64,000 nt of DNA from an uncultured Collinsella sp. Its GTDB lineage: Bacteria > Actinomycetota > Coriobacteriia > Coriobacteriales > Coriobacteriaceae. This document shows, piece by piece, positions 8,892-16,492 of this stretch (its first letter is position 1; every line of letters starts with the position of its first letter). The notes beneath the pieces are model-generated. The model had not been told where the DNA came from, did no database searches, and saw only the letters and a program-made list of their open reading frames with translations. The position numbers and the translations under genes are program-made. The DNA lies in contig CABVDJ010000007.1 in assembly GCA_902497025.1 (NCBI GenBank), positions 10,850 through 74,849 of the forward strand, given 5' to 3'.

Positions 8892-9260
8892 CTAGAACTC
8901 GAGACCGGCGGCACGAGCACCGTCGGCGAGGGCCTTGACGCGGCCATGGTAGATACGGCCACCGCGATCGAAGGCGACCTTGGTGATGCCGGCCTCGATG
9001 GCGCGCTTGCCAACGAGCTGACCGACCTTCTCCGCAGCCTCCTTGTTCGAGGTGTGGGTGCCCTTGAACTCGGCCTCGAGGGTCGAGGCAGAGACGAGCG
9101 TCAGGCTGGAGCCCTTGCTGTCGTCGATGATCTGGGCATAGATGTTGGCGTTAGTACGGGTCACGCGAAGACGCGGACGCTCGGAGGTACCCGAGACCTT
9201 GCCGCGAACACGACGCTGACGACGCTTGAGGCCTTCCAGCTTCGCCTTATGCTTGTTCAT
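8892..9260 (-). CDS. rplR: 50S ribosomal protein L18
   Basis: 5S rRNA binding protein. Conserved segments are RLRVTRTNANIYAQIIDDS, the A-AxxVG stretch (KEAAEKVGQLVGKRA) and the C-terminal YHGRVKALADGAREAGLEF-like end (YHGRVKALADGARAAGLEF). Length is 122 residues. Confidence 0.98.
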   Translation of the reverse strand: MNKHKAKLEGLKRRQRRVRGKVSGTSERPRLRVTRTNANIYAQIIDDSKGSSLTLVSASTLEAEFKGTHTSNKEAAEKVGQLVGKRAIEAGITKVAFDRGGRIYHGRVKALADGARAAGLEF

Positions 9261-9288
9261 ACGTAAACTCCTAAAAAGGTTGATCTTG

Positions 9289-9310
9289 CCAGCACCTGAC
9301 GGGGTGCTGG
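9289..9310 (-). other. Intergenic stem-loop between rplF and rplR
   Basis: A perfect 8-bp stem CCAGCACC / GGTGCTGG with a six-base loop lies 25 bases after the rplF stop. There is no T tract, so it is not an obvious terminator; it could be a processing or stability element inside the spc transcript. Confidence 0.5.
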
Positions 9311-9335
9311 TCTTATGCGAGTGAGTCGGTTACGA

Positions 9336-9872
9336 CTACTTGGCGGCCTTACCCAGCTTGCGGCGGATGTGCTCGCCAACGTAGTGGATACCCTTGCCCT
9401 TGTAAGGCTCGGGAGGACGATGGCCGCGGATCTCAGCGGCGATCTGACCGACCTGCTGCTTGTTGATACCCTTGACGTTCACGTGGGTGTTGTCGGGAAC
9501 CTCGAAGGTGATGCCCTCGGGAGCCTCGACGATCACGGGGTGCGAGAAGCCCAGGGAGAACTCGAGGTTCTTGCCCTTCTGCTGCACGCGGTAACCGACG
9601 CCGGCGAGCTCGAGCTTCTTCTCGAAGCCCTCGGAAACGCCAACAACCATGTTGTGGATGAGGGCGCGGGTGAGGCCGTGGCGGGCACGGGTCTCACGCT
9701 CGTCGTCGGGACGGGAAACGGTGAGGACGTTGTCCTCGACGTTGATAGCGAGCTTCTCAAAGACATCGAGCTCGAGCTGGCCCTTGGGGCCCTTGACGAC
9801 AACGTTGTTGCCGTTGACTGCCACTTCGACTCCGGCGGGAATCTGGACAGGCTTATTACCGATACGAGACAC
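9336..9872 (-). CDS. rplF: 50S ribosomal protein L6
   Basis: Two tandem L6 folds are seen: MSRIGNKPVQIPAGVEVAVN at the start and the C-terminal domain with GINKQQVGQIAAEIRGHRPP followed by EPYKGKGIHYVGEHIRRK. Length is 178 residues. It binds near the sarcin-ricin loop. Located between rpsH and rplR. Confidence 0.98.
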   Translation of the reverse strand: MSRIGNKPVQIPAGVEVAVNGNNVVVKGPKGQLELDVFEKLAINVEDNVLTVSRPDDERETRARHGLTRALIHNMVVGVSEGFEKKLELAGVGYRVQQKGKNLEFSLGFSHPVIVEAPEGITFEVPDNTHVNVKGINKQQVGQIAAEIRGHRPPEPYKGKGIHYVGEHIRRKLGKAAK

Positions 9873-9905
9873 GGTGATCTCCTTTCCTTCTACCTACCGA
9901 GCGAA

Positions 9906-10304
9906 TTACCAGACGTAAGCGATGATCTCGCCGCCGACGTTGTGCTTGCGAGCATCGCGGTCGGTCATGACGCCATGGCTGGTGGAAATAATGGCGGTAC
10001 CAAGGCCACCGCGGACGCGGGGCATGTCGGCAACGCCGGTGTACTTACGCAGGCCCGGCTTGGAAATGCGGCGGATGCCGTTGATGACCTTAGCCTTCTT
10101 GGGACCATACTTAAGCGTGATGTGCAGAGTCTTCTGGGGAACGGTGTCCTCGACATCGTAGCCCTCGATGTAGCCCTCCTCGTGCAGAACACGAGCGATC
10201 TCGACGAGCTTCTTGCTGCTCGGCATGGAGACCGTGGCCTTGTTCACAGAGTTAGCGTTACGGATGCGCGTAAGCATATCTGCGATCGGGTCTGTAAGGT
10301 TCAT
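9906..10304 (-). CDS. rpsH: 30S ribosomal protein S8
   Basis: Binds the central domain of 16S rRNA and in several bacteria represses the spc operon. MNLTDPIADMLTRIRNANSV at the N-terminus and STSHGVMTDRDARKHNVGGE near the C-terminus are diagnostic. Length is 132 residues. The gap to rpsZ upstream is unusually long for this operon (about 120 bases) and holds a weak GC-rich stem near 10345-10370. Confidence 0.98.
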   Translation of the reverse strand: MNLTDPIADMLTRIRNANSVNKATVSMPSSKKLVEIARVLHEEGYIEGYDVEDTVPQKTLHITLKYGPKKAKVINGIRRISKPGLRKYTGVADMPRVRGGLGTAIISTSHGVMTDRDARKHNVGGEIIAYVW

Positions 10305-10423
10305 ACAGATTCTCCTTCGTTCTTGATGAACACGTGCTCTTGGTTCTTCGCCGCCCTTAACGGCAAAGCCTTTTTAGCGCGTTTTCCCTGTTCCAAACTG
10401 ATGCTTGAAACGCTGGTAGTGAC

Positions 10424-10609
10424 TTACCAGCTGGCCTTCTTAACGCCGGGAAGCTCGCCCTTGAGTGCAAGCTCGCGGAAGCAGACACGGCACAGGCCGA
10501 ACTTGCGGTACACAGAGTGCGGACGGCCGCAGCGCTGGCAGCGCGTGTACTCACGAGTAGAGAACTTCTGCTTGCGATTGCACTTGACGATCATCGATGT
10601 CTTAGCCAC
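10424..10609 (-). CDS. rpsZ: 30S ribosomal protein S14, zinc-binding (type Z)
   Basis: Short 61-residue S14 with two CxxC pairs (CQRCGRPHSVYRKFGLCRVC), the zinc-ribbon form normal for Gram-positive bacteria. It starts MAKTSMIVKCNRKQKFSTRE. It sits between rplE and rpsH as expected. Confidence 0.98.
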   Translation of the reverse strand: MAKTSMIVKCNRKQKFSTREYTRCQRCGRPHSVYRKFGLCRVCFRELALKGELPGVKKASW

Positions 10610-10688
10610 TTATATCCTCCTCACATAGAGTATTGTTCGCCCCAAACGCCGCCCCCTTGTGGGAACGGCGCTTATAGGGCAGGTGAAC

Positions 10689-11246
10689 CTATTTCTTGAA
10701 CGGGAAACCGAAGGCGTCCAGAAGGGCCTTGGCCTCCTCATCGGTGTTGGCGGTGGTCACGAAAGTGATGTCCATACCACGCTGGTGATCGACGGAGTCG
10801 AAGTCGATCTCGGGGAAGATGAGCTGCTCGGTGACGCCCATGGAGAAGTTACCACGGCCGTCGAAGCTCTTGGCGGAGATGCCGCGGAAGTCGCGGATAC
10901 GGGGGATCGCGACGGAGGTCAGACGATCGAAGAACTCCCACATACGGTCGCCACGCAGGGTAACCTTGCAGCCGATCGGCATACCAGCGCGCAGGCGGAA
11001 GGTAGCGATGGACTTGCGGGCACGGGTGATCATCGGCTGCTGGCCGGTGATGGCGCGCAGGTCGCGCACGGCACCGTCGATGGCCTTGGAATCGGTAGCG
11101 GCCTCGCCGACACCCATGTTCACGACGATCTTCTCAAACTTGGGGATCATCATGACGTTCTCGTACTGGAACTTGTCCTGAAGCTGCTGCTTGACCTCGT
11201 TGTTGTACTTGGTCTTCAGACGCGGCACATACTTCTCTTCTGCCAT
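10689..11246 (-). CDS. rplE: 50S ribosomal protein L5
   Basis: 5S rRNA binding protein of the central protuberance. KIVVNMGVGEAATDSK, ITRARKSIATFRLRAGMPIG and the C-terminal FVTTANTDEEAKALLDAFGFPF identify it; at 185 residues it is complete. In nearly all bacteria rplX lies directly upstream. Here the next minus-strand gene upstream is xdhC and rplX is about 29 kb away, so rplE has become the first gene of this block and needs its own promoter (see 11384-11412). Confidence 0.98.
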   Translation of the reverse strand: MAEEKYVPRLKTKYNNEVKQQLQDKFQYENVMMIPKFEKIVVNMGVGEAATDSKAIDGAVRDLRAITGQQPMITRARKSIATFRLRAGMPIGCKVTLRGDRMWEFFDRLTSVAIPRIRDFRGISAKSFDGRGNFSMGVTEQLIFPEIDFDSVDHQRGMDITFVTTANTDEEAKALLDAFGFPFKK

Positions 11247-11383
11247 TGTTCACTCCTTCTTGGGGTTTTAAGCACGGGGCGTGGCCACGATGGGTTGTCC
11301 TCGTGCCTCCTGGCTGCATCCGCGCCGCTCATGGCATTTCGCGGTTTGGACTCGACGCAGCAGGAGCCGACAAAACAATCGGT

Positions 11384-11412
11384 ACTATACGCGCATTGGG
11401 TGCGTATTTCCA
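11384..11412 (-). promoter_or_regulatory. Candidate promoter driving the rplE-proximal half of the spc/alpha genes
   Basis: TGGAAA (11407-11412) and TATAGT (11384-11389) on the minus strand are separated by exactly 17 bases; the -10 matches consensus at five of six positions. It lies about 140 bases upstream of the rplE start, in a gap that in other bacteria would be the short rplX-rplE junction. The predicted leader (about 11247-11378) contains a GC-rich stem, GCACGAGG with CCCCGTGC. Confidence 0.5.
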
Positions 11413-11473
11413 GAAAAACCTCGTCTGCCTGCACAACTCCACAACTCCCCCGCACAAATGGGTCCCAAAAAGC

Positions 11474-11540
11474 AGTTGCGGTGAAATAGGGACTGTTTGG
11501 CGGCCTAACAGGCTTAAACAATCCGTATTTCACCGCAACT
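11474..11540. repeat. Dispersed palindromic repeat, copy A
   Basis: A 67-bp imperfect inverted repeat with outer arms AGTTGCGGTGAAATA and TATTTCACCGCAACT and inner GGACTGTTT/AAACAATCC. It begins 17 bases after the xdhC stop. A second, more perfect copy with the same arm sequence is at 14253-14331. There is no T tract. It is close to the rplE end of the 29-kb insert. Confidence 0.85.
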
Positions 11541-11557
11541 TATTGGTGGGGATGCGA

Positions 11558-12601
11558 TTAGCGCTTGCGGGGGACGAGTTTGGTGCGGCGCAGGTGGATC
11601 ATCTCGGCGGCGATGGAGATGGCGATCTCCTCGGGGTCCTCGGCCTCGATGGCAACGCCGATCGGAAGGTGCAGCTCGTCGATCTGGTCCTGCGTAAAGC
11701 CTTCCTGCTCCAGGCGGGCGCGCACAAAGGCCGTCTTGCGGCGCGAACCCAGACAGCCCAGGTAGGCAGGCTTGGCACGCATGGCCTGAATCACCACGTC
11801 GATATCGGACTTGTGACCCGCCGTGGCGACGACCACCAAGTCGCGCGGACCGATGGGACACAGCTCGCTCAGGTTCTTGTAATCGACCAGGCGACGATCG
11901 TAGACACCGGGCACCCATTCGGGCGTCAACGTGCCGGGGCGGTCATCGCAGGCCACGACGGCAAAGCCCGCCGCCGTGAGCACGCGCGCCGTCGCGGCGC
12001 CCACGTGTCCGCAGCCAAAGATGTAGGTCAGGCCCTCGGGGCAGAGCGTCTCGACGTGCGCCGCGGGAATCTCGGAGGCGGCGTTAGTGTAGGTGACGTT
12101 ACTCCCCTCCTCCACCAGTGAAAGCCCGGGGCAGCCCGCAATGGTATGGCGCGATGCCTCGCCATGGTACTCGGCCACATCGCCCTCGAGCGCGCTCGCG
12201 ATAAACGGTTCAAAGTCGATGACGAAGTCGCCGATGCGCCGATAGACCAAGACGTCGGCAATTTCCTGGAACAACGGTGCCTGGGTCGCATCCAGATGTA
12301 GGTAGCACAGGCAGATGGCTCCGCCGCAGATCATACCGGTATCGGAGTTCTCGCCGCCCATGGTGTAGCGGACCAGACGCGATTGCCTCGCGGCCAGCAG
12401 CTCTCGCGCCTCGTCCAGCGCAAAGAGCTCGATCTTGCCGCCGCCGATGGTGCCCGCCTGGCTACCGTCGGCAAAGACGGCCATCCAGGCGCCCACACCG
12501 CGCGGTGACGACCCCGCCGTGCCGGCCACGACCGCCAGCTCGCACGTCTCGCCAGCACGCAGGGCGGCAAGCGCCGCATTCACAACATCGAGCTTTTCCA
12601 T
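11558..12601 (-). CDS. xdhC: XdhC/CoxI-family molybdenum hydroxylase maturation factor
   Basis: XdhC-type proteins bind molybdenum cofactor and help sulfurate and insert it into xanthine dehydrogenases. The N-terminal XdhC/CoxI domain shows GSSPRGVGAWMAVFADGS and GTIGGGKIE; the C-terminal Rossmann domain shows YIFGCGHVGAATARVL and ends with LGSRRKTAFVRARLEQEG. At 347 residues it is full length. It starts nine bases after yqeB, so the two form an operon. The enzyme it serves is most likely the xanthine dehydrogenase encoded at 23.4-26.2 kb. Confidence 0.92.
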   Translation of the reverse strand: MEKLDVVNAALAALRAGETCELAVVAGTAGSSPRGVGAWMAVFADGSQAGTIGGGKIELFALDEARELLAARQSRLVRYTMGGENSDTGMICGGAICLCYLHLDATQAPLFQEIADVLVYRRIGDFVIDFEPFIASALEGDVAEYHGEASRHTIAGCPGLSLVEEGSNVTYTNAASEIPAAHVETLCPEGLTYIFGCGHVGAATARVLTAAGFAVVACDDRPGTLTPEWVPGVYDRRLVDYKNLSELCPIGPRDLVVVATAGHKSDIDVVIQAMRAKPAYLGCLGSRRKTAFVRARLEQEGFTQDQIDELHLPIGVAIEAEDPEEIAISIAAEMIHLRRTKLVPRKR

Positions 12602-12610
12602 TGCCGCCTT

Positions 12611-13405
12611 CTATCCTCTAAAGATATCGGTGAGCATAGCGAGTGCCTCGAGCACGCCGCCGCCGACCGACGTCGCCTTGTCCGAAATGTAGTTGATATA
12701 GCTGGCATCGCCGCGCGGATCGACATCGGCGCATTTAAAGCCCTCGGTCACCTGCACGCCGTTCGCCAAAAGCCCGCGCAGACAGCCATCGATCTGCGTG
12801 CGCATGGGCGTATCGCCCGCGTAGCCAGTCACGTCTCCGGCGCGCACGATGTCGCCGATTGCGCGGTCGGACCGAAACACGCCGGCGGCGGGGCTGTGGA
12901 TAACACGCTCTTTGCCATAGCCAGCGATAATGCCCGGCACGCCCGTGTTGGGCTGGGGTGAACCTTGGGTAATGACACGGCCCAGGAAATGCCCGCGCAT
13001 GGTCTCGACCACGGCGTCGCAATCGACCGGCGCGGTAAAGCCCGGCCCCACGGCGATGACGGTAGGCGCCATGTCGCGCGTGGTGCCCAGGTTGCGCTTG
13101 GCCAAAATCGCGTCGACCACAGCCGCGGGTTTAAGCTCATCGAGCATCTTGGCCTGAGGGTCCACCACGACGGCAACATCCCCCGCTTGGGTAATCTCGA
13201 GCGCCTCTGCCGGCGTCTGCGCCAAGCGAGCGCGAATGCCCTCGACCTCGACCTCGCCCAAGCGAATAGCCTCGCAAAAACTGATTGTGCGGCGGATGCA
13301 CGTGGGAACCGCGATATCGGCCATAACGACCGACACGCCGGCGCGCACCAAGCGAGCGGCGACGCCCGTGGCGATATCGCCGGCGCCGCGAACATAAACG
13401 AGCAT
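12611..13405 (-). CDS. yqeB: YqeB-type selenium-dependent molybdenum hydroxylase accessory protein
   Basis: The 264-residue protein starts MLVYVRGAGDIATGVAARLV and contains VAVVVDPQAKMLDELKPAAV and VITQGSPQPNTGVPG, which I recognise as the YqeB family (EF2563-like). Comparative genomics by others links YqeB and YqeC to organisms that use SelD for a labile selenium cofactor in molybdenum hydroxylases. The exact reaction is unknown. It precedes xdhC and is divergent from yqeC, with a 102-bp shared control region. Confidence 0.88.
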   Translation of the reverse strand: MLVYVRGAGDIATGVAARLVRAGVSVVMADIAVPTCIRRTISFCEAIRLGEVEVEGIRARLAQTPAEALEITQAGDVAVVVDPQAKMLDELKPAAVVDAILAKRNLGTTRDMAPTVIAVGPGFTAPVDCDAVVETMRGHFLGRVITQGSPQPNTGVPGIIAGYGKERVIHSPAAGVFRSDRAIGDIVRAGDVTGYAGDTPMRTQIDGCLRGLLANGVQVTEGFKCADVDPRGDASYINYISDKATSVGGGVLEALAMLTDIFRG

Positions 13406-13465
13406 TCCCGGGACACCTCCCTGTGCTACGGTTTGAGCAGAGCAAATGCGGTTCGACCGCTACTC

Positions 13466-13484
13466 TGATGATTATTTATTATCA
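13466..13484. promoter_or_regulatory. Palindromic operator candidate between yqeB and yqeC
   Basis: TGATGATTATTTATTATCA is a 19-bp imperfect palindrome centred in the AT-rich divergent intergenic region. Its position between two outward-facing genes suggests shared control. The binding protein is unknown; it only loosely resembles a Fur-family box. Confidence 0.4.
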
Positions 13485-13507
13485 CAGTATTATACGGCGG
13501 TGAACAG

Positions 13508-14242
13508 ATGGAAACGACGAGCGGAAACCTTGCCTCCGCGCTCAAGATCGAGCCGGGCATTACTGCAATTATCGGCAGTGGAGGCAAGTCGACCTTGCTG
13601 AAGACGCTCGGCCTTGAGCTTATGCGCGCTGGCGGCCGCGTGCTCCTCTGCACCACCACGCGCATGTTCCCCGTCGCCGGCGTGCCGTGGGACGGGTCGA
13701 GCCGTCGCCTGGACGCCGCGCCCTGGAAGCCGGGGGCCCTGCATGTTCCCGGCTGCACCTGCGAGGCATGCGCGGGCATGAGCCGCGGAGGCATCTGCCA
13801 GGCGGGTGTTTTGGACCCGGAGACGGGCAAGCTCTCCTCCCCTGCCGAGCCGCTCGACCAGCTGGCGCAGCGCTTTGACTACGTCCTGGCCGAGGCGGAC
13901 GGCAGCAAGCGGCTCCCGCTCAAGGCCCACGCCGCCTGGGAGCCGGTGATTCCCTCTGGCACGGCCAACATCGTCTGGATCGCCGGCGCCTCAGGGCTCG
14001 GCAAGCCTATCAACGAAGCCGTCCACCGCCCCGAGCTCTTTTGCGAGCGTTGCGGCTGCGAGCCTACCGACATCGCCACACCCGAGCGCGTCGCCATGGT
14101 GCTCAATGCCGAGATGCAGGCGCTGAAACTCAGCACCGCACGCGTCATGCTCAACCAAGTCGACACGCTCAGCGACCCCACGATGGCCGACCGCTTCGAG
14201 GCAGCTCTCGACCGCCCCGTCGTCGCCGGCAGCCTCAAGTAG
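13508..14242 (+). CDS. yqeC: YqeC-type selenium cofactor biosynthesis protein
   Basis: The 244-residue protein has an N-terminal nucleotide-binding loop IGSGGKSTLLKTLG, then LLCTTTRMF, as in the YqeC family found with selenium-dependent molybdenum hydroxylases. A cysteine-rich insert, CTCEACAGMSRGGIC (about residues 82-96), and a CERCGCE segment near residue 180 could bind metal or selenium; that is inference. It is the only plus-strand gene among the maturation genes. Its end converges on hyuA across palindrome copy B. Confidence 0.85.
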   Translation: METTSGNLASALKIEPGITAIIGSGGKSTLLKTLGLELMRAGGRVLLCTTTRMFPVAGVPWDGSSRRLDAAPWKPGALHVPGCTCEACAGMSRGGICQAGVLDPETGKLSSPAEPLDQLAQRFDYVLAEADGSKRLPLKAHAAWEPVIPSGTANIVWIAGASGLGKPINEAVHRPELFCERCGCEPTDIATPERVAMVLNAEMQALKLSTARVMLNQVDTLSDPTMADRFEAALDRPVVAGSLK

Positions 14243-14252
14243 CCGGCCCCAT

Positions 14253-14331
14253 CTCCTCAGTTGCGGTGAAATACGGACTGTTTGGCCGCCAAACGGCCGC
14301 AAACAGTCCGTATTTCACCGCAACTGAGGAG
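14253..14331. repeat. Dispersed palindromic repeat, copy B, at the yqeC/hyuA convergence
   Basis: A nearly perfect long palindrome: arms read CCTCAGTTGCGGTGAAATAC and continue into GGACTGTTTGG, with the reverse complement on the other side and a central GCCG/CGGC pairing. Core arms are the same as at 11474-11540. It can fold in either direction and may act as a bidirectional stop between yqeC and hyuA, though neither side has a long T tract. Confidence 0.88.
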
Positions 14332-14351
14332 GGGACACGGCATCTTTGCTG

Positions 14352-15719
14352 CTAGCGGGGCACGTAGCGACCGGGCTGGGCTCCGGTGGGCTCGCCATCG
14401 CGCGCCACCAGCACGCCGTTCACAAACACGGCCTTGGCGCGGCCATGTGCCTCAAAGCCCTCGAGCGGCGTGTAGTCCACGGCCTGATGCTGCGTCGCGG
14501 CGCTGATCGTCCAACGCGCGCAAGGATCCCACACGCACACGTCGGCATCGGCACCCTCGGCAAGACAGCCCTTGCGCGGATACATGCCAAAAACGCGCGC
14601 CGGGTTCTCGCTCATCAAGCGGCAGAGGCCCTCGGGGCCCAGCTGGCCCTCAAAGCTCGTGGCAATCGCGACGGGGCGATGCTCCACGCCGGGCCCGCCG
14701 TTGGGAATCGCGCGGAAGTCGTCGCGCCCGCGATCCTTTTGCCCGTGCAGGTTAAAGCTGCAGTGGTCGGTCGCAATCGTATCGATCTCGCCGGCCACAA
14801 GCGCCTCACGCAGTGCCGCACGGTCACCCGCACGGCGCAGCGGCGGGCTCATCACATACTTAGCACCCGCAAAGCCGTCCTCGCCCTGCTCCAGATAGCA
14901 GGTGTCGTCGAGCATCAGATACTGAGGGCAGGTCTCGACATAAATGTTCTTCTGCCCGCGCGCCTTGGCAGCGCGAATGGCCTCGAGCCCCAGCTTGGTC
15001 GAAAGGTGTACCACGTTGACCGGAGCGTCCCCGGCCAAGTGAGCCAGATACAGCAGGCGGCTCACGGCCTCGGCCTCACACACGTCCGGACGGCTGAGCG
15101 CATGCCCCTCGGGCCCGTGGATACCCTGCTCAAACACGCGCTTCTGCAGCGCGTTGACCAACGTGCCGTTCTCGCAATGCACGCACAGGATACCGCCCAC
15201 GCGCTTGAGCTCCTCCAGCACCTCGAGTGTCTCGGCATCGTCCAAGCGCAGGTGGTCATAGGCAAAGTAGGTCTTAAACGACGATACGCCCGCCTCGCGC
15301 ATAGCCGAAAGATCGGCGCGGTTGCGCTCATTCCACTCGGCGAGTGCCATATGAAAGGCGTAGTTGGCCGTGCAGGTTCCGTCGGCACGGCGATGCCACT
15401 CGACCAAGGCATCGGGCATGGTCACGCCGCGATCGGCCGTCGCGTAGTCCACGATGGTCGTCGTACCGCCGCAGGCAGCCGCACGCGTGCCGGTTTCAAA
15501 GCTATCGGCTGTCCAATCCATGCCAGTCCAGCACTGCATGTGCGTGTGGCCGTCGATAAAGCCGGGAAACACCCAGCAGCCCGCGGCGTCCTCGACGGTA
15601 TCGTCGGCGCCCGGCTCAATCGCCGCGGCAATCCGCACGATCTTATCGCCATCCATGGCAAGATCGGCGCGGCGAAGCCCCTGTGGCGTCACGAGCGCGC
15701 CGTTTTTGATGATGATCAT
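14352..15719 (-). CDS. hyuA: Dihydropyrimidinase/hydantoinase-like amidohydrolase HyuA
   Basis: Metal-dependent cyclic-amide hydrolase of the D-hydantoinase group. GFIDGHTHMQ supplies two His ligands (residues 58 and 60), SSFKTYFAY contains Lys149, expected to be the carboxylated bridging lysine, and CVHCEN and TDHCSFN hold further ligands. Length is 455 residues. In the gut-bacterial purine pathway a HyuA enzyme opens a ring intermediate; its neighbours ygeW, ygeY and ygeX support that role. mocA lies eight bases upstream, so the two are probably co-transcribed. Confidence 0.9.
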   Translation of the reverse strand: MIIIKNGALVTPQGLRRADLAMDGDKIVRIAAAIEPGADDTVEDAAGCWVFPGFIDGHTHMQCWTGMDWTADSFETGTRAAACGGTTTIVDYATADRGVTMPDALVEWHRRADGTCTANYAFHMALAEWNERNRADLSAMREAGVSSFKTYFAYDHLRLDDAETLEVLEELKRVGGILCVHCENGTLVNALQKRVFEQGIHGPEGHALSRPDVCEAEAVSRLLYLAHLAGDAPVNVVHLSTKLGLEAIRAAKARGQKNIYVETCPQYLMLDDTCYLEQGEDGFAGAKYVMSPPLRRAGDRAALREALVAGEIDTIATDHCSFNLHGQKDRGRDDFRAIPNGGPGVEHRPVAIATSFEGQLGPEGLCRLMSENPARVFGMYPRKGCLAEGADADVCVWDPCARWTISAATQHQAVDYTPLEGFEAHGRAKAVFVNGVLVARDGEPTGAQPGRYVPR

Positions 15720-15727
15720 GTTGCTCC

Positions 15728-16342
15728 TTATTGATTAATACAGTTGGCCACGCGATCAAAATACGAGCAGGCCGCGATATGCTCCGCTATGCGTCGCTGT
15801 CCCTTGGCGGTATCGACGTCCCACAGCTCGTAGGCACGCGCCTCGACCAGCACCACGTCGGTACGGTCCTTGAGGATCGAACCGCCGCCGTCCTTGCCCT
15901 CAAGACGTATGAGCGCATCGAACAGTTCCGCCGGAAAGAGCACCGGGCTCGAAGGCTCACCGTTGTACGCAAGACGCACCGGATGCTTGCGGCCACGCTC
16001 GTCAAATGCACGAACCATAGCCTCAAAAGAATCCGAACTCACAAGCGGCTGGTCGCCCGGCAAAAAGAGGCAACCTTTCCAGTTGCGTTCGACTCCCCAC
16101 GAAAGGCCCGCACGGACGCTTTCGCTGCGCAGCTCGCCATCGTGCAGCACGCACGGGCAATGCTTGTCCTCGCAAATCTGGACGACCTCGGGCCAACGCG
16201 TCGAAACCACGACGTCAAAGCCCCGGGGAACCGAATCGATGGTCCGGGCAATCAGCGGCTCGCCATAGATGTCGGCAAGCATCTTGTTAGAGCCAAACCG
16301 CTTGCCCTCGCCCGAAGCCATAATGACGCATCCAAGTTTCAT
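15728..16342 (-). CDS. mocA: MocA/YgfJ-type molybdenum cofactor cytidylyltransferase
   Basis: Nucleotidyltransferase with the MobA/MocA signature MASGEGKRFGSNKMLADI and FLPGDQPLVSS. MocA makes the cytosine dinucleotide form of molybdenum cofactor used by xanthine-dehydrogenase-family enzymes, which fits the dehydrogenase in this cluster. The start at 16342 is chosen because GGGGAGG lies seven bases upstream; the reading frame extends further but without a ribosome site. Length is 204 residues. Specificity for CTP over GTP is inferred from context. Confidence 0.85.
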   Translation of the reverse strand: MKLGCVIMASGEGKRFGSNKMLADIYGEPLIARTIDSVPRGFDVVVSTRWPEVVQICEDKHCPCVLHDGELRSESVRAGLSWGVERNWKGCLFLPGDQPLVSSDSFEAMVRAFDERGRKHPVRLAYNGEPSSPVLFPAELFDALIRLEGKDGGGSILKDRTDVVLVEARAYELWDVDTAKGQRRIAEHIAACSYFDRVANCINQ

Positions 16343-16429
16343 GGTGATACCTCCCCTGAAACCATCGTACCCATAACTCGCGCCGCGGGCATCCACATCG
16401 AAAGCGCTTATCCCACACGCCCGCGATGC

Positions 16430-16471
16430 AAAAAAGGGGCACCCCGCCGGTTGGCAGAGCGCCCCCTTTAC
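16430..16471 (-). terminator. Terminator after ygeW
   Basis: On the minus strand AAAGGGGGCGC pairs with G-GTGCCCCTTT around a GC-rich loop and is followed by six T. It lies 21 bases past the ygeW stop and separates it from mocA-hyuA. Confidence 0.8.
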
Positions 16472-16492
16472 ATGGCTTACCTCAACCCGGCT

